The notes beneath the pieces are model-generated. The model was not told where the DNA came from. It did not search any database and saw only the letters and a program-made list of their open reading frames with translations. A stretch of 53,209 nucleotides of DNA from JAIYDQ01 sp034408855 (GTDB lineage Bacteria; Planctomycetota; Planctomycetia; Pirellulales; Pirellulaceae). Below, in pieces: positions 52,901 through 53,209 of this stretch. The stretch lies in NCBI GenBank assembly GCA_034408855.1, contig JAWXCK010000122.1:1-53209 (forward strand), given 5' to 3'. The translations under genes were made by a program, and so were the position numbers. The stretch's first letter is position 1. The number at the start of each line of letters is the position of its first letter.

Positions 52901-53108
52901 CGATGAAATGCAACTCGCATCCGACGATGTATTGAAGATTCGCTTCTTTGGCTGCCGTAAAGCCACGAACGACGCCTGCCAGCGAATTGCGATCGGTGAT
53001 GGCAAGTCCGGCATAGCCTAACTTACTGGCTTGCTCGATGAGTTCGTCGGCGTGCGAAGCTCCTTCAAGAAACGAAAAATTGCTTTTGCAATGGAGCTCG
53101 ACGTACAT
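49938..53108 (-). CDS. dnaE2: Error-prone DNA polymerase III alpha subunit (DnaE2)
   Basis: DnaE2 carries out mutagenic translesion synthesis, usually with ImuA and ImuB. The 1056-residue protein has PDIDVDF (391-397) as catalytic site and the DnaE2 trait of a degenerate PHP domain: YVELHCKSNFSFLEGASH has Lys in place of the second His, and TDRNSLAG replaces TDHG. The missing PHP metals suggest no proofreading. I prefer ATG 53108 over the TTG at 53123, because GGAAG lies 6 nt before it. imuA/imuB, if linked, would lie upstream beyond the window; I see no LexA-type box in the 100 bp available. Confidence 0.94.
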   Translation of the reverse strand: MYVELHCKSNFSFLEGASHADELIEQASKLGYAGLAITDRNSLAGVVRGFTAAKEANLQYIVGCELHFIDGPPMVVWPSDRAAYGRLCRLITLGRSRCPKGMCELSWNDLSSYSDGLLAGMMLRQPQPMRPNASDAISESTQPALIEDAAWGQWLDRFRELFGDRGYLLSHLHLGVDDASKLERHIQYSIDSKVPLLAAGDVHYHVPERMLMHDLLLAIASGKTIAEAAAARPPNSQFSLRSIEPLKRLYSKHPAAIERTIEVAQRCSFQLDSLRYEYPLESAPSGTTAIEHLKQLAWQGAKRRYPDGVPEKIIGLLRHEFQLIEELHYEAYFLTVWDLVRFARSRGILCQGRGSAANSVVCYCLGVTSVDPNELDLLFERFISRERGEAPDIDVDFEHQRREEVLQYIYEKYGRDRAGMTATVITYRTRSAVRDCGKALGISLDRIDALSKVVDGRSGSESLAERCKMGGLEPESEVGKRFLYLTQTLIGFPRHLSQHTGGMVMTQGPLCELCPIENAAMAGRTVIQWDKNDLDELGILKVDCLALGMLSAIHRSFDFLASHHQTPHTLASIPQEDSAVYDMICRADTIGVFQIESRAQMSMLPRLKPRTFYDLVIEVAIVRPGPIQGQMVHPYLQARQTGIQPEYPTPEIAHVLSKTLGVPIFQEQAMRLAVVAAGFTPGEADQLRRAMAAWRRPGLIDQFRRKLIDGMLARGLSQAFAENVFMQLRGFGEYGFPESHAASFALLVYVSCWLKHYYPAVFCASLLNSQPLGFYAPSQLVQDAIKHGVEVRGVDINSSDWDCTLEPIANDASSRYALRLGLRMVDGLGEATAQPIVEHRTRTGIYRDSNDLMRRTRIGQGAVTLLANSGVLESIAGDRRAALWQSLAIDRSGKESPLFDFAGTDDDEPAPESLTPMQPLEQVYADYASTGLSLRGHPIEFCRPELERLRVTTAEKLSSIPHGRFVHVAGLVLLRQRPSTAKGITFVTLEDETGSMNLVIRPTVWERFYPVCKQSNAWLVHGVLESRQSVIHIVAGRIEDLSQYVSGLKIESRDFR

Positions 53109-53209
53109 TGGGCTCTTCCGCAAAATCTGTGGGTCAAAATTGACTATTTACCGTTACGAATAGAAAACCGAAGTTTCAACGGACACCCGTTTCGCATTGG
53201 ATTTTTGAG

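Noticed and set aside
53109..53209. Possible LexA/SOS box upstream of dnaE2
   Set aside because: No convincing palindrome of a known LexA type was found in the 100 bp available.

Overview
The window is bacterial chromosome from a planctomycete, most likely of the Pirellula/Rhodopirellula group. The evidence is indirect but consistent: a large secreted PVC-type haem-binding (CxxCH) protein, a secreted sulfatase, a bacterial calpain-like protease, a methanofuran-pathway MfnB enzyme, a ribosomal protein cluster without rpmD (L30), frequent GTG/TTG starts, and many REP-like hairpins between genes. No rRNA gene or CRISPR array was seen; one tRNA gene was found.

Layout. (1) 1-2.4 kb: the right end of an integrated mobile element, with a TubC_N-like/DUF4326/zinc-ribbon protein and a tyrosine recombinase whose reading frame runs into the 3' half of tRNA-Glu(TTC). 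(2) 2.6-11.1 kb, minus strand: UDP-glucuronate epimerase, RlmI-like rRNA methyltransferase, a J-like membrane protein, replicative DNA polymerase dnaE, a Rieske protein and adenylate kinase. (3) 11.3-22.6 kb, minus strand: secY and the S10-spc ribosomal cluster in the order rpsJ-rplC-rplD-rplW-rplB-rpsS-rplV-rpsC-rplP-rpmC-rpsQ-rplN-rplX-rplE-rpsN-rpsH-rplF-rplR-rpsE-rplO-(terminator)-secY-adk. L30 is missing and rpsE/rplO overlap by 4 nt. (4) 22.8-28.9 kb: a stand-alone secretin (minus), then a divergent DUF58-DUF4129 pair (plus). (5) 29-34 kb: gap (GAPDH), hemC, efp, then fabI, fabH, a TIM-barrel isomerase and a membrane protein in one minus-strand run. (6) 36.7-42.8 kb, minus: PVC haem protein directly behind trpC, and a calpain-like protease. 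(7) 43.2-46.0 kb, minus: an hpt-glycosyltransferase-mfnB-small protein operon. (8) 46.2-53.1 kb: a small membrane protein and a CtBP-like dehydrogenase (plus), a sulfatase and the error-prone polymerase dnaE2 (minus).

How it fits together. Most of the window is core machinery: translation (ribosomal cluster, EF-P, RlmI, tRNA-Glu), export (SecY), replication and repair (two alpha subunits), and metabolism (adk, hpt, gap, hemC, trpC, fabH/fabI). The accessory signals are the element end at the left edge, the envelope and secreted proteins (secretin, calpain, sulfatase, PVC haem protein) and the MfnB gene, which points to C1 transfer through methanofuran. Seven intergenic regions carry hairpin elements of clearly different sequence but similar design: paired or nested perfect palindromes, several with TCC/GGA triloops. 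No single new multi-gene system stands out. The best leads are the MfnB operon, the DUF4326 fusion at the element end, the EF-hand/calpain protease and the nested palindrome at 43.1 kb.
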